Source: Zancudomyces culisetae (taxonomy: Eukaryota > Kickxellomycota > Harpellomycetes > Harpellales > Legeriomycetaceae). From it: 10,466 nt of DNA. The stretch spans positions 1 through 10,466 of the forward strand of contig LSSK01000848.1 of the NCBI GenBank assembly GCA_001969505.1. Reading direction: 5' to 3'. Of the stretch, positions 1 to 7,406 are shown in pieces. Within the stretch, counting starts at the first letter, position 1; every line of letters begins with the position of its first letter. Under the pieces are notes generated by a model, which ran no database searches, was not told where the DNA came from, and worked only from the letters and a program-made list of their open reading frames with translations. The position numbers and the translations under genes are program-made.

Positions 1-1053
1 AAGCATCTCTCCCAAATCCAACCCCCCTGGCGTCAGACTCGGTACCAATATCGTGTGGATTCGTCCCTCTCCCTCCCCCATCTTCTTTTCAAGCAGCTTG
101 ATTGCATCTACTATCTTGTACTCCTCCACCTCCCGCCGCATCTCCTCTATTATCTCCTCTCCTATCCCCTTTCTCTCCCCTTCCCCTCCCCCTTCCCCTT
201 TTCCCCATATCTCTCTCTTCATCGTCTCTGGTATCTCTTTACTCTGTGAAAGCATTTTATACGCCCCTATTTGCGTCTTCAGTTGCTTCACTTGCTGCTC
301 TCGTCTACTTCTCCTTTCCTCCTCACTCTCTAATCCTCTCTCTCCTACCTCCTCCTCATCTTCTACATACATCCTCTTTCCTTCTTCTGTATATGGAACT
401 TGTTGATTACGAATCTGCTCCTCTTCCCTCCCCCTTTCCTGTTCTTGTCTCGCAATCTGCTCTTGTAAATGTTTATACCCTTGCGCCTGTAATTGTGCTT
501 GTTGTTGTACTTGCACCTGCTGTTGTTGTACCTGCTGTAATTGTACTTGCTGTAATTGTACTTGCGCCTGTTGCTGTTGTACTTGTTGTAATTGTACTTG
601 TTGTTGTACTTGCGCTTGTTGTTGTTGTTGTTGTTGTTGCTGTTGAATCCGCTGTTGTTGCTGTTGCTGGTGTAAACTACATATCTTTAAAAACTCCACC
701 AACTTTCGTAACTCTGCATTATTTTCCTCTGTCTCTCCACGTGATTTCAGTTGCTTCACCAACTGCACCACCTTCAACACCTTCTCCATCGTCACACCTG
801 GCATAATCTCCTGCGCTAGATTTACGCCTCCCCCAGGATGTCCCCCATGTGAAGACCCTACTCCTACATTTCCACTTGTCCCCGCTCCTGCACTTATGGT
901 TGTTCTCATCCCCACGCCTCCTCCCATCCCCACTCCTCCTCCTCCTCCACCGTTGCTGCTTCCCACCCCTGGATTCATCATCTCTGTATTACCATACCCG
1001 TTATTATCGACACTCTTCGCCCTCTCTGTTGCTGTACTATTAATCTGTGCCAT
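1..1053 (-). CDS. SWI/SNF chromatin-remodelling ATPase (Snf2/Brm/BRG1-like), N-terminal part, cut by window edge
   Basis: The minus strand is open from ATG at 1053 to position 1: 351 codons without a stop, no visible intron. Residues about 31-76 are Gly/Ser-rich. Residues about 88-127 look helical (LKVVQLVKQLK). Residues 129-191 are Gln-rich with Val, Leu and Ala at short intervals. Residues 197-255 are charged. A QLQ domain follows at about 252-285, with VKQLKTQIGAYKMLSQSKEI and then PE at 275-276. This matches the QLQ of Snf2/Brm/BRG1, which reads roughly QLRAQI-AYKMLARGQPLPE. The tail PGGLDLGEML (342-351) resembles the stretch that precedes the HSA helix in this family. Known role of the family: catalytic ATPase of SWI/SNF or RSC nucleosome remodellers in the nucleus. 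HSA, helicase and bromodomain segments would lie beyond the left edge. SNF2 versus STH1 cannot be decided. Plant GRF proteins also carry QLQ, but their sequence differs here. Confidence 0.85.
   Translation of the reverse strand, partial: MAQINSTATERAKSVDNNGYGNTEMMNPGVGSSNGGGGGGVGMGGGVGMRTTISAGAGTSGNVGVGSSHGGHPGGGVNLAQEIMPGVTMEKVLKVVQLVKQLKSRGETEENNAELRKLVEFLKICSLHQQQQQQRIQQQQQQQQQQAQVQQQVQLQQVQQQQAQVQLQQVQLQQVQQQQVQVQQQAQLQAQGYKHLQEQIARQEQERGREEEQIRNQQVPYTEEGKRMYVEDEEEVGERGLESEEERRSRREQQVKQLKTQIGAYKMLSQSKEIPETMKREIWGKGEGGGEGERKGIGEEIIEEMRREVEEYKIVDAIKLLEKKMGEGEGRIHTILVPSLTPGGLDLGEML
485..672 (-). repeat. CAA/CAG (Gln codon) repeat inside the SNF2-like gene
   Basis: Seen as TTG/CTG/TTGTAC units on the plus strand. 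On the coding strand it gives runs of six and ten Gln (residues 129-134 and 137-146), then Gln blocks separated by single Val, Leu or Ala to about residue 191. CAA and CAG are mixed and interrupted by GTA, TTA and GCG, so it is an imperfect repeat, less prone to slippage than a pure one. Gln-rich N-terminal regions are usual in fungal Snf2 proteins. Confidence 0.9.
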
Positions 1054-1461
1054 TTGTTTCCCTTTTTCTTTTTCTTTTTTTTTATATACCTTACTTTACA
1101 TTTACTCTTTTTTATATATTATAGTTGTTGTTATTAATATTGGTATTATTTACAATTGATTCCTATTTCTGTTTCCCACTCGTTTCTTATTCAAAATCAG
1201 ATTATAATTCCAAGATGGATTCTTGGTTCTACTCTAAATTCTAATTTTAAATATATTACTAGTAAATCTATCCAAATCCAAATCCAACAATATACTACGA
1301 CTTTGTTTTTTGGTGCTTTTTGGTGTTTTTTTTATTTTGTGTTATTATTTTATTGTATTTTTTTTTTTTTGCTGTGTTCCTGACTTGATATATCCTATCC
1401 TATCCAAGCAAAAACAAAATAACCAAAATAAAAGCCTACTTTTTGTTTCTCTTTTTGTCGC

Positions 1462-1502
1462 GTTATTTGTTTATTTATTTATTTATTTACTTTATTTATT
1501 TT
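1462..1502. repeat. TTTA microsatellite
   Basis: Roughly ten imperfect TTTA units (TTTG and TTTACTTTA interruptions) in the leader/promoter region of the SNF2-like gene. This is a simple AT-rich repeat with no assigned function. Confidence 0.85.
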
Positions 1503-1975
1503 TTCAGCCTTGTCTTGTCTTGACTAGTCTTTTATTGTATTGTCTACTCTTGTATTGACTTTTCTTTTCTACGTTTTGGCCTCGTTAGTTGATACTTTTC
1601 TTTTTTTAAATTTTGTTTTTTTATTTTTCGGTTCAAAAATATAATAAAATGTAATAGTGATGGCCCAAAAAAAAAAATTTAATAAAAATGTTGAATTTTA
1701 GAAACTCATAATCTCTCTCTTTTTCTTTTCTTTTTTCCCTTCTATAGCCTAGTTTGTATTCTAAAATTGCATTTTTGTCCATATGTTTATATATTTACCT
1801 AGAGATTTTGACAAATAATATTCGAGAATTTCTTTTGCTATTACCCGATAATAAAAAAAATTTTTTACTATATTTTACAACTGGCTACTTTTATATTTTA
1901 TGCAAATTATTAACAAGGTTATTTTTTTAATTCAAATTTGTAAAGAAAGAAAAAATCACTAATTAGTATTTCTTA

Positions 1976-2034
1976 CACTCTCCCAGTCTCTCTCCACCTC
2001 CCCCCTTCTCCCCCCCTCCACACTCTCTCCCAGA
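1976..2034. repeat. Pyrimidine (CT) tract
   Basis: A stretch of almost only C and T on the plus strand (with C runs at 2000-2005 and 2010-2016), so purine-rich on the strand of the flanking genes. It lies about 0.9 kb upstream of the SNF2-like start codon. It may be promoter-related or simply low-complexity DNA. Confidence 0.7.
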
Positions 2035-2510
2035 CTAAATGCAATTACGTTTAACCGTGTCACTAATTTTTGTGAGTGTATTTTATTTTTTCTGATTATT
2101 AATGATTTTTCTTGTTTTCTACCAATAAAACTTGCACCCCTTGGCATTTTTTTTTTCCCAATTTTTATCATTAATTTTTCTGCTTTTTTTTTACTTTTTC
2201 TATTTGTTTTAGATTCATTTATCCAATTAAAATATCATCAATCCTCGTATATTTTCTCTACATTCCTCCTGTTTTTTCTTTTTCTTTTTTGTTTTGTTTT
2301 GGCTAAAATATTTCCTGTATTTTCCAATCAATCACCAAGACCCTCCCCACTCCCTTTCCCACCTGCTTTCCCAAGTATTTTCCTTATATTGATCAAAAAC
2401 ATTTAATTCCAATACTCCAATATTTACAAACCACTACTAAATCGTTTTTTTTGACTTGTGTTATATATCAAACAAACTCGCAACAAAACATTTTCCTAAC
2501 TTTTTCGCGT

Positions 2511-2541
2511 TTTTGTGTTTTGTGTTTTGTGTTTGTGTTTT
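2511..2541. repeat. TTTTGTG short tandem repeat
   Basis: About four to five units of TTTTGTG/TTTGTG in tandem, in non-coding DNA between the TOE1-like and SNF2-like genes. No function is evident. Confidence 0.8.
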
Positions 2542-2703
2542 TGATCTCAGTTTAATCCTTACGTGTACTTTCCAAAAAATAAAAATAAAAAAGCCAAACC
2601 CTAAACCAACTCCACAATCGCAATCGCTACTGAAATTTGATCAATTTAAACCAAAATAATTAATTAATTATAGATGTTCACCCATATCTCTCACATTTTA
2701 TAT

Positions 2704-2709
2704 TTTATT
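2704..2709 (-). terminator. Poly(A) signal candidate of the TOE1-like gene
   Basis: AATAAA on the minus strand (TTTATT on plus), about 130 nt past the TOE1-like stop codon. The distance suits a 3'-end processing signal. In such AT-rich DNA a chance match is quite possible. Confidence 0.4.
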
Positions 2710-2838
2710 AGAATATATAATCTACAAAAAGTACCAACAATCAATGATTATATCTTTAAAACCCACAAATTCCAAAAAAAAACGTTCTGTCTTTTGGTGG
2801 GGGTGATGGTGGGGAGAGGGCACCATGTACCGCTTGTG

Positions 2839-4460
2839 TTATTTTGAATAGCATCGCTGTTCAATTTTTACAAACTCTTCGCTAGGCTGCGTAAATTTTG
2901 ACTTTTCAATACTCAATGGAAATTCCTTGCCTATTATATACACCTTGTTTTTGCTACCTGCCTCCAACTCTTCAACCCCTAGATTATCGATGTAGCTCCC
3001 AAATAAATACCCCGTCATATACGCATCAATCGCCGAGTAATGGCTCGAATCGCTCTTACTGCCACTACCATCATCATCATCATCATCTACACTACTACCA
3101 TTGCCAACACCACTCTCCGCTTCTTTATTCTTCCTCACTAATGCTGGTACCATTACATCCACTATATGCTTTACATCATGTGAATTGCTGCATTCTCTGC
3201 CCAGGCGGCAATACCCGTGCTTGTAGTATGTCTCACAAACATCGCTCCTTGAATCCAATCGTCTTTTTTTGTTAGCAGACAGTGCAACCGTTGGCAACTT
3301 GATCTCGTCCATAATTCTGGTATCTATCAGCCCCTTCCGGCTACTCACCTCGTACAAATATGACAAGTATGTGATATTGTCACGCGTCTTGTACTCTGAA
3401 ATATACTTCGTATCATACACACTTGTCTTTCCCTCCTCGTCAATACCAGAACCAGCCTCTTCCTCTTTTTCTATTATCCCATTCTTTCCCACCTTGATAT
3501 CCTCGACAAAATAGCTTAGATTCGCCACAAACTTGGATATCGACTCTGGTAGCCCCTTATACACAATGTTATATATATACATCAAATCCAATAGACCATT
3601 ATGAACCACTATCTTCCTACCCCTCTTTCCCAACTTACCACCACCACTCGAAATTACATATCTCAATAAATGCCGAAGTATTCTTCCATCATTGAACTCC
3701 TCATGTTTTGGTTTTTTGACTTCCCGCTTTTTAGACACAAATTTTCGCTTGTTGCCGTCGCTATTTACCCCATTGTTTTCAGCACCGCCAACCACATATC
3801 CCTGCGATCCGTTCTGTTCTTGTCCCTGCTGGTCTTGTTCCTGACCTTGCTCCCATAACCTCCCCACACTAGAGTACCGTATTCCCTTTTTAACTTGCAA
3901 ATTGAAATCATACCCATTCGACGCCAAAAACTCCAAACTCCCGGGATTCACCAAGTGCGAATCCTGACAATGCAGTACAAAATAAAAATTGTTGACATTA
4001 TATTTTTTAGATCTGTGTTCCACAACTTGTCCCTCCTCACCCTTCTCTTCTTCGTTCGCATTTATTGTCTCTTTTTTGGCCTCGGAATTGGCTTCACAAA
4101 AGATGCTTACACCAATTGATACTACAGCATGTGTTCTAACCATTTTTTTCAGCGCAAGATACCTTGTGCTCAGATCCCTATCAATACATTTCATTTAAAT
4201 TGTTTTTTTTTCCTTTTCTTCTTTGTGCATTTTTGTGTAAATATTTCGTAAATGTTTAAAATTGTATAATCTTACCTTTCTCTAGTGTTCCATTTTCTAA
4301 AATCAAATCCGAAATCATCGGCCAAATTCTGCAAATTTAACCCTGTAAACTCTGTATCTATGGCTACAAACGAGCTTCTATCAACAAGCTGCTTGAATAT
4401 CACCGAGAGCTTGCCTATATTATCCCTGGTGATTGTATTGTATGTTATTTGTGCATCCAT
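2839..4460 (-). CDS. TOE1: TOE1-like 3'-exonuclease (CAF1/PARN-type DEDDh nuclease with CCCH zinc finger)
   Basis: Two exons: 4460-4276 and 4177-2839, joined across a 98-nt GTAAGA...GATAG intron that splits the Arg62 codon. The product is 507 aa, close to human TOE1 (about 510). Catalytic set visible: Asp35 and Glu37 in FVAIDTEFTGL, Asp259 in HNGLLDLMYIY, and His441 with Asp446 in HYSAIDAYMTGY. The zinc finger is C-x8-C-x5-C-x3-H (Cys376, 385, 391, His395), placed between Exo II and Exo III as in TOE1. The C-terminus (KVYIIGKEFPLSIEKSKF) also matches TOE1. Basic clusters at 205-219 and 365-368 are likely nuclear signals. Low-complexity inserts: Gln/Gly-rich about 170-190, and six Asp at 426-431. 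Family role: trimming of 3' oligo(A) tails on snRNAs and other small nuclear RNAs. It is divergent to MAD2. The exon join is inferred but keeps frame and family similarity. Confidence 0.94.
4178..4275 (-). other. TOE1-like intron
   Basis: A 98-nt intron, donor GTAAGA and acceptor GATAG. The unspliced frame stops at once (TAA at 4274-4272). Joining AG|G restores Arg62 and continues into DLSTRYLALKKMVRTHAVVS, which fits the TOE1/CAF1 fold after Exo I. An in-frame ATG inside the intron (4194) is therefore not the real start. Confidence 0.9.
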
Positions 4461-4668
4461 TTGCCGTTGTTTTATTTATGTTTCTTCCTCTAGCTATGCA
4501 AAGAATAAAATCCAATATATTTCACTCTATTTCTGGATAATTTGTTGCTATTTCCGCACCCAGTTCGATCTACCACCCAAACTCCACGATAAAAAAATAA
4601 TTAATTAGTTAAAAAAAATTTTCTCCTTACTCGACTTCAATTTGCCTAGTCAAATAATCACTCATTAT

Positions 4669-4674
4669 CACGTG
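4669..4674. promoter_or_regulatory. E-box CACGTG
   Basis: Perfect CACGTG, the consensus of bHLH factors (Cbf1/Pho4 type in fungi), about 210 bp from the TOE1-like start. A second CACGTG at 739-744 lies inside the SNF2-like coding region, so the motif also occurs by chance here. Confidence 0.35.
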
Positions 4675-4720
4675 GAGAGTTTCTTTTCTATATTGCTCTG
4701 ATATTTATTTATTTTCGATA

Positions 4721-4732
4721 ATTGGGCCCAAT
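4721..4732. promoter_or_regulatory. Palindromic double CCAAT box
   Basis: ATTGGGCCCAAT is its own reverse complement, so it presents CCAAT on both strands around a GGGCCC core. CCAAT is the binding site of the HAP/NF-Y complex. It lies about 260 bp from the TOE1-like ATG and 355 bp from the MAD2 ATG. Binding is inferred only. Confidence 0.4.
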
Positions 4733-5064
4733 GCAGAGGAGCTTTACCAACTTTGCCACTTTTTTTTTTGCTTAGTTTGTTGATTTTCCAAACAATTATA
4801 CGCCGAGTTTGTTTACACTTATTTCTCCCTATGATTTTATGCTCCAAGTCCAAGAAAGAGATTTGAACAACTTATCAAATAGCAATAGTTTTGATCAAAT
4901 TTGCATTGAAATATATTGTCTATATACCACCCCACCCCCTCTTCGCTTTTACTTCCAGCTTTTATAATCTTTCAGTTTTGAAAAAAGGGCTAGCTAACAA
5001 CAATATTATTCGATCCATCCAACCTGAAAGCAAGAAAAGAAAGAAACGAAAACTAAACGGCATC

Positions 5065-5074
5065 TTTGGCGGGG
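5065..5074 (+). promoter_or_regulatory. E2F-like site upstream of MAD2
   Basis: TTTGGCGGGG stands out in AT-rich DNA 13 bp before the MAD2 ATG. It fits the E2F/DP core TTTSGCGS. The core GCGGGG also fits C2H2 repressor sites (Mig1/CreA type), and TGGCGGGG recurs at 8782-8789, so the assignment is open. Confidence 0.35.
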
Positions 5075-5087
5075 ATAATTTCACAAA

Positions 5088-6083
5088 ATGATGCAACAGC
5101 TAGTTAAAAGCAACATAACACTAAAAGGATCGGCAAAAATCATCACCGAGTTTTTTGGTAATTCTTTGTTCTTTTTATACTTTTGTTTTTATACACTAGC
5201 CACTCATCAGTGACAGGTTCGTAGTAAATTAATCGCAATAAGGGAGGCTGAATTATGCTAGTTTTAGTATTTTTTCCCTTCTTAATCTAAACTTGCTCCT
5301 CCTTCAACACTTGTCATCTATATAGATTACAGTCTGAATAATATTCTATACCAACGCGGAATCTACCCCTCCGATGTATTCAGAATGACTAAAAAATATG
5401 GTCTATCCATGTTGGTGACCACCGATCCCGAACTCCAAGACTACATTAAAAAGATTTTAACCCAAGTTGAAAGTAAGTCACCTCTATCTAACCCCACTTA
5501 GTTGCATTGTATATCTATACCATTTTGATAAACAGAAAATTCATTATCCATAACTCCTCAACCTTGTACATTTAGAGTGGATCGTGTTTAAGAACATCAC
5601 ACATTTGGTTTTGGCTATAAGCTCCAAAGAGACCAGAGAAGTGCTAGAACGATGGCAGTTTGATATTTCACTGGAAGATGATCAAGTAGATAGCTCTGAT
5701 AGGTAAGTGATGCCCTACAATTAAATCAATGCTTTATATTTATTGTACATTCCCTTTTTATTAACCAATATTTGTTTTGCTCTATATACTGACATTCTAG
5801 TACACTTATTCAACACACAACCGAAGAACAGATACAAAAGGATATTCAGGCATTAATACGTCAAATCACAGCATCTGTAACATTCCTGCCATCCCTAGAA
5901 GAAAAATGTACTTTTAACATCCTTATTTATACTGACATGGGCGCAGAAGTTCCATCAGATTGGATTAATACGGATCCACACCCCGTGAAAAACTTTGAGC
6001 AAGTTAAATTTAGATCCTTCAGTACCGCTGTACACAAGGTTGATTCTTTTGTTTCATATAGACGTGATTCTGATGTTTGTTGA
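5088..6083 (+). CDS. MAD2: Mitotic spindle-assembly checkpoint protein Mad2 (HORMA domain)
   Basis: Four exons: 5088-5157, 5326-5472, 5576-5702 and 5801-6083, with phase-1, phase-1 and phase-2 junctions at codons 24, 73 and 115. The product is 208 aa; Mad2 is usually about 200-205. The HORMA fold covers nearly the whole protein. Mad2 hallmarks: NITLKGSAKIITEFF (9-23), NILYQRGIYPSDVF (29-42), KYGLSMLVTTDPEL (47-60), LERWQFDI (96-103), IRQITASVTFLPSLEE (134-149) and the C-terminal safety belt FRSFSTAVHKVD (185-196). Arg135-Gln136 correspond to the RQ pair used in Mad2 dimerisation and p31comet contact. Known role: at unattached kinetochores Mad2 binds Mad1 and Cdc20 and restrains the APC/C. Two ATGs stand in tandem (5088, 5091); I chose the first. 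It is divergent from the TOE1-like gene and convergent with the isomerase gene. Confidence 0.97.
5158..5325 (+). other. MAD2 intron 1
   Basis: 168 nt, donor GTAATT (the weakest donor in the window), acceptor TATAG. Splicing completes Asp24 and joins EFF to DYSLNNILYQRG. An AG a few bases later (5332) would create a stop codon, so 5325 is the right acceptor. Confidence 0.93.
5473..5575 (+). other. MAD2 intron 2
   Basis: 103 nt, donor GTAAGT, acceptor TTTAG. It splits Lys73 and joins KILTQVE to KWIVFKNITHL, matching the usual Mad2 QVEKW region. Confidence 0.94.
5703..5800 (+). other. MAD2 intron 3
   Basis: 98 nt, donor GTAAGT, acceptor TCTAG, with a TACTGAC branch-like element close to the acceptor. 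It splits Ser115 in the variable loop between LERWQFDI and the helix EEQIQKDIQALIRQI. Confidence 0.94.
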
Positions 6084-6263
6084 TTGGAATCGTGTTTTAT
6101 TTTTATATTATTTTTTATTTTTAGTTTCCTCACAAATTGAGTTAGTATTAAAATATCCAATTAATTAAGGTAAAAGTAAGAGTAAAGGTAAAAACAAAGC
6201 ATCATCAAATAGCCACAAGTAAAGGGTATTTCGATGCAAAAGTTAACAAACACTACACTTGTG
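6084..6263. other. Convergent 3' region between MAD2 and the isomerase gene
   Basis: 180 bp tail to tail. It holds four tandem hexamers of GTAAAA/GTAAGA type (6170-6193) and a 7-bp inverted pair, CACAAGT (6214-6220) and ACTTGTG (6257-6263), next to the isomerase stop codon. No clear AATAAA on either strand was found. Confidence 0.6.
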
Positions 6264-7364
6264 TTAGAGCTTTGGATATAGCTCCATGACCCATGGCAAA
6301 CCGAGCCTATTGTTAGATATAAAAGTACGGTACATCTCCAGCTTTATATGATGAAATGCCTCGCCTCTTACAAGAGCCTTCACCGACAGCCTCTCTGCGA
6401 GTTTCAGTGCCTCTTCCACAAGGTGCTCTGGCTCGACGATTTTGTCAACAAGCTTGAATTTGGCTGCATCAGCTCCATTAAATCGATACGCCTCAAGAAC
6501 GAGTTTTTTGAATGTCTGGTGGTTGTTCACCTTGCTTCTAACCAACTCCAGCAATCCATTTTTGAGTGGTGTGGCCAGTTCTATTTCGTTCTATTATGTG
6601 TATGAATAAACCGAATTTGCAACAATTAATCTTAGTATTTTGAGTTTTAGCATCAACTTAGATACTTACCAAGCATACAAATCCTCTCTTACTGTTCATA
6701 ACTCGATAGTCGTGTGCAAGTGCCAGCAACTACAATTATTAATATTTATGTTTGTTTGTTAGTTTTTATTGGTATTTACACCATATTACTTTGGTTATCG
6801 ATATTTTTGAGTCATCTCCTTCCCCCCTCCCACATTCTTTTTTTTTTTGATTTAGGTACACAGCGTGCAACTAAAACATGTGAATATGAAGCTCTTTTTA
6901 CTCATTCTGTTTGTCTCCTATCCTACTATTTTGCTGCACTTCCAGGATTATTATAATACAATGTATTTTTATTTTTCACTTACGAAACCTCCTCCAAAGG
7001 CATGGCCGCTGATGGCTGTTACTGTAGGTACTCTGAAAACTGTCAGTCTGCTGAACAGACTGATCAACAGCGGCACTACCTCTTTATCACGCAGGGCATA
7101 CGGTACATCCAATCCATTACAATAAAACTTTCCTGTGGAGGCTGTGGTCAAACTGCCACCAATATTCTTTTTTTCTTCTGGAAGACTCTTCATAATGTCC
7201 TCAACGTAGTCCAAAGCCTGGTGGTACGCCTTGAGAAAGTTTGCAGTGAATCTGTTTTCAGGGAATGCTCGCATTTCGAGCAAGAAACATGTTGGTTTTT
7301 GCGGGTTTGGTACTGATACCTTTATAAGCGCATTTTGTTCGTTTGGAAAAAATATTGGATCCAT
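6264..7364 (-). CDS. Peroxisomal-type delta3,delta2-enoyl-CoA isomerase (enoyl-CoA hydratase/isomerase family)
   Basis: Three exons: 7364-6984, 6729-6670 and 6590-6264, both junctions phase 0, introns 254 and 79 nt. The product is 255 aa, typical of single-domain crotonase-fold isomerases. Oxyanion-hole segments: GKFYCNGLDVPYAL (78-91) and SGHAFGGGFLLALAHDYRVM (119-138, across the first junction). After the second junction comes CLNEIELATPLKNG; Glu149 sits where the ECI family has its catalytic Glu (NETQLGI type). The C-terminus YPKL* resembles a variant of the peroxisomal signal PTS1 (SKL type), and no N-terminal presequence is evident. Family role: moving cis/trans-3 double bonds to trans-2 so that unsaturated fatty acyl-CoAs can enter beta-oxidation. 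It resembles plant ECI and human ECI1. A hydratase is less likely, because the residue after the second oxyanion loop is not the hydratase Glu. ATG at 7364 is the first in frame. Confidence 0.88.
6591..6669 (-). other. Isomerase gene intron 2
   Basis: 79 nt, donor GTAAGT, acceptor AATAG, with a TACTAAG branch-like element. Splicing puts GFVCL next to NEIELATPL and so places the catalytic-type Glu149. Confidence 0.9.
6730..6983 (-). other. Isomerase gene intron 1
   Basis: 254 nt, donor GTAAGT, acceptor TGTAG; the longest intron seen. It falls exactly between GHAFGGGF and LLALAHDYR, inside a motif that is continuous in the family, which supports both sites. Confidence 0.9.
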
Positions 7365-7382
7365 GTTTCGGTTTCAACGTAC

Positions 7383-7406
7383 TTTTTTGTTTTTGTTTTT
7401 GTTTTT
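7383..7406. repeat. TTTTTG repeat in the isomerase leader
   Basis: Three GTTTTT units after a T run, read as a CAAAAA-rich leader on the minus strand just upstream of the isomerase ATG. A-rich leaders before start codons are common in fungal genes. Confidence 0.75.

Larger units (their letters stand above)
1054..2838. other. Gene-free low-complexity region: SNF2-like promoter/leader and TOE1 3' UTR
   Basis: About 1.8 kb between two minus-strand genes. No open frame here resembles a protein; the frames present come from T-rich and CT-rich tracts. By position, the side next to 1053 must hold the promoter and 5' leader of the SNF2-like gene, and the side next to 2838 the 3' UTR of the TOE1-like gene. 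Visible content: T tracts at 1060-1082 and 1360-1372, a TTTA microsatellite, a CT-rich tract, a TTTTGTG repeat, and a G-rich stretch at 2796-2820. No tRNA or other structured RNA was recognised. A leader intron is possible but not demonstrable. Confidence 0.7.
4461..5087. promoter_or_regulatory. Divergent promoter region of TOE1-like gene and MAD2
   Basis: The 627 bp between two outward-facing start codons must hold both promoters. It contains a perfect 12-bp palindrome ATTGGGCCCAAT (4721-4732) with CCAAT on both strands, a CACGTG E-box (4669-4674), and TTTGGCGGGG close to the MAD2 start (5065-5074). No convincing open frame or RNA gene lies inside. The organisation allows co-regulation but does not prove it. 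Confidence 0.75.

Noticed and set aside
733-745. 13-bp CTCTCCACGTGAT, found inverted at 4667-4679
   Set aside because: One copy is inside conserved coding sequence and the other in a promoter; no further similarity flanks them, so chance is the simplest reading.
102-806. Long plus-strand open frame of 234 codons rich in Val, Leu, Ser and Pro
   Set aside because: It is the antisense shadow of the Gln-rich SNF2-like coding sequence; the GTT/GTA runs come from CAA/CAG repeats read backwards.
1959-2171. Minus-strand open frame of 70 codons
   Set aside because: It starts in AT-rich DNA and ends in the CT tract, has no family resemblance, and its Gly/Glu/Arg end is simply GA-tract translation.
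2456-2659. Plus-strand open frame of 67 codons
   Set aside because: Built from the TTTTGTG repeat and A-rich DNA; no domain, no splice context, no recognisable start region.
4668-4853. Lys-rich minus-strand frame resembling a small ribosomal-type protein
   Set aside because: It begins with TTG, not ATG, matches no ribosomal protein I know (not eL39 or eL41), and lies in the TOE1/MAD2 promoter.
4891-5091. Plus-strand frame ending in KKRKKRKLNGIFGG overlapping the MAD2 start
   Set aside because: It starts at TTG and overlaps the MAD2 ATG out of frame; the Lys/Arg run is A-rich leader sequence.
6661-6671. GATACTTACC, like the 5' end of U1 snRNA
   Set aside because: It is the reverse complement of the GTAAGT donor of isomerase intron 2; no U1 body follows.
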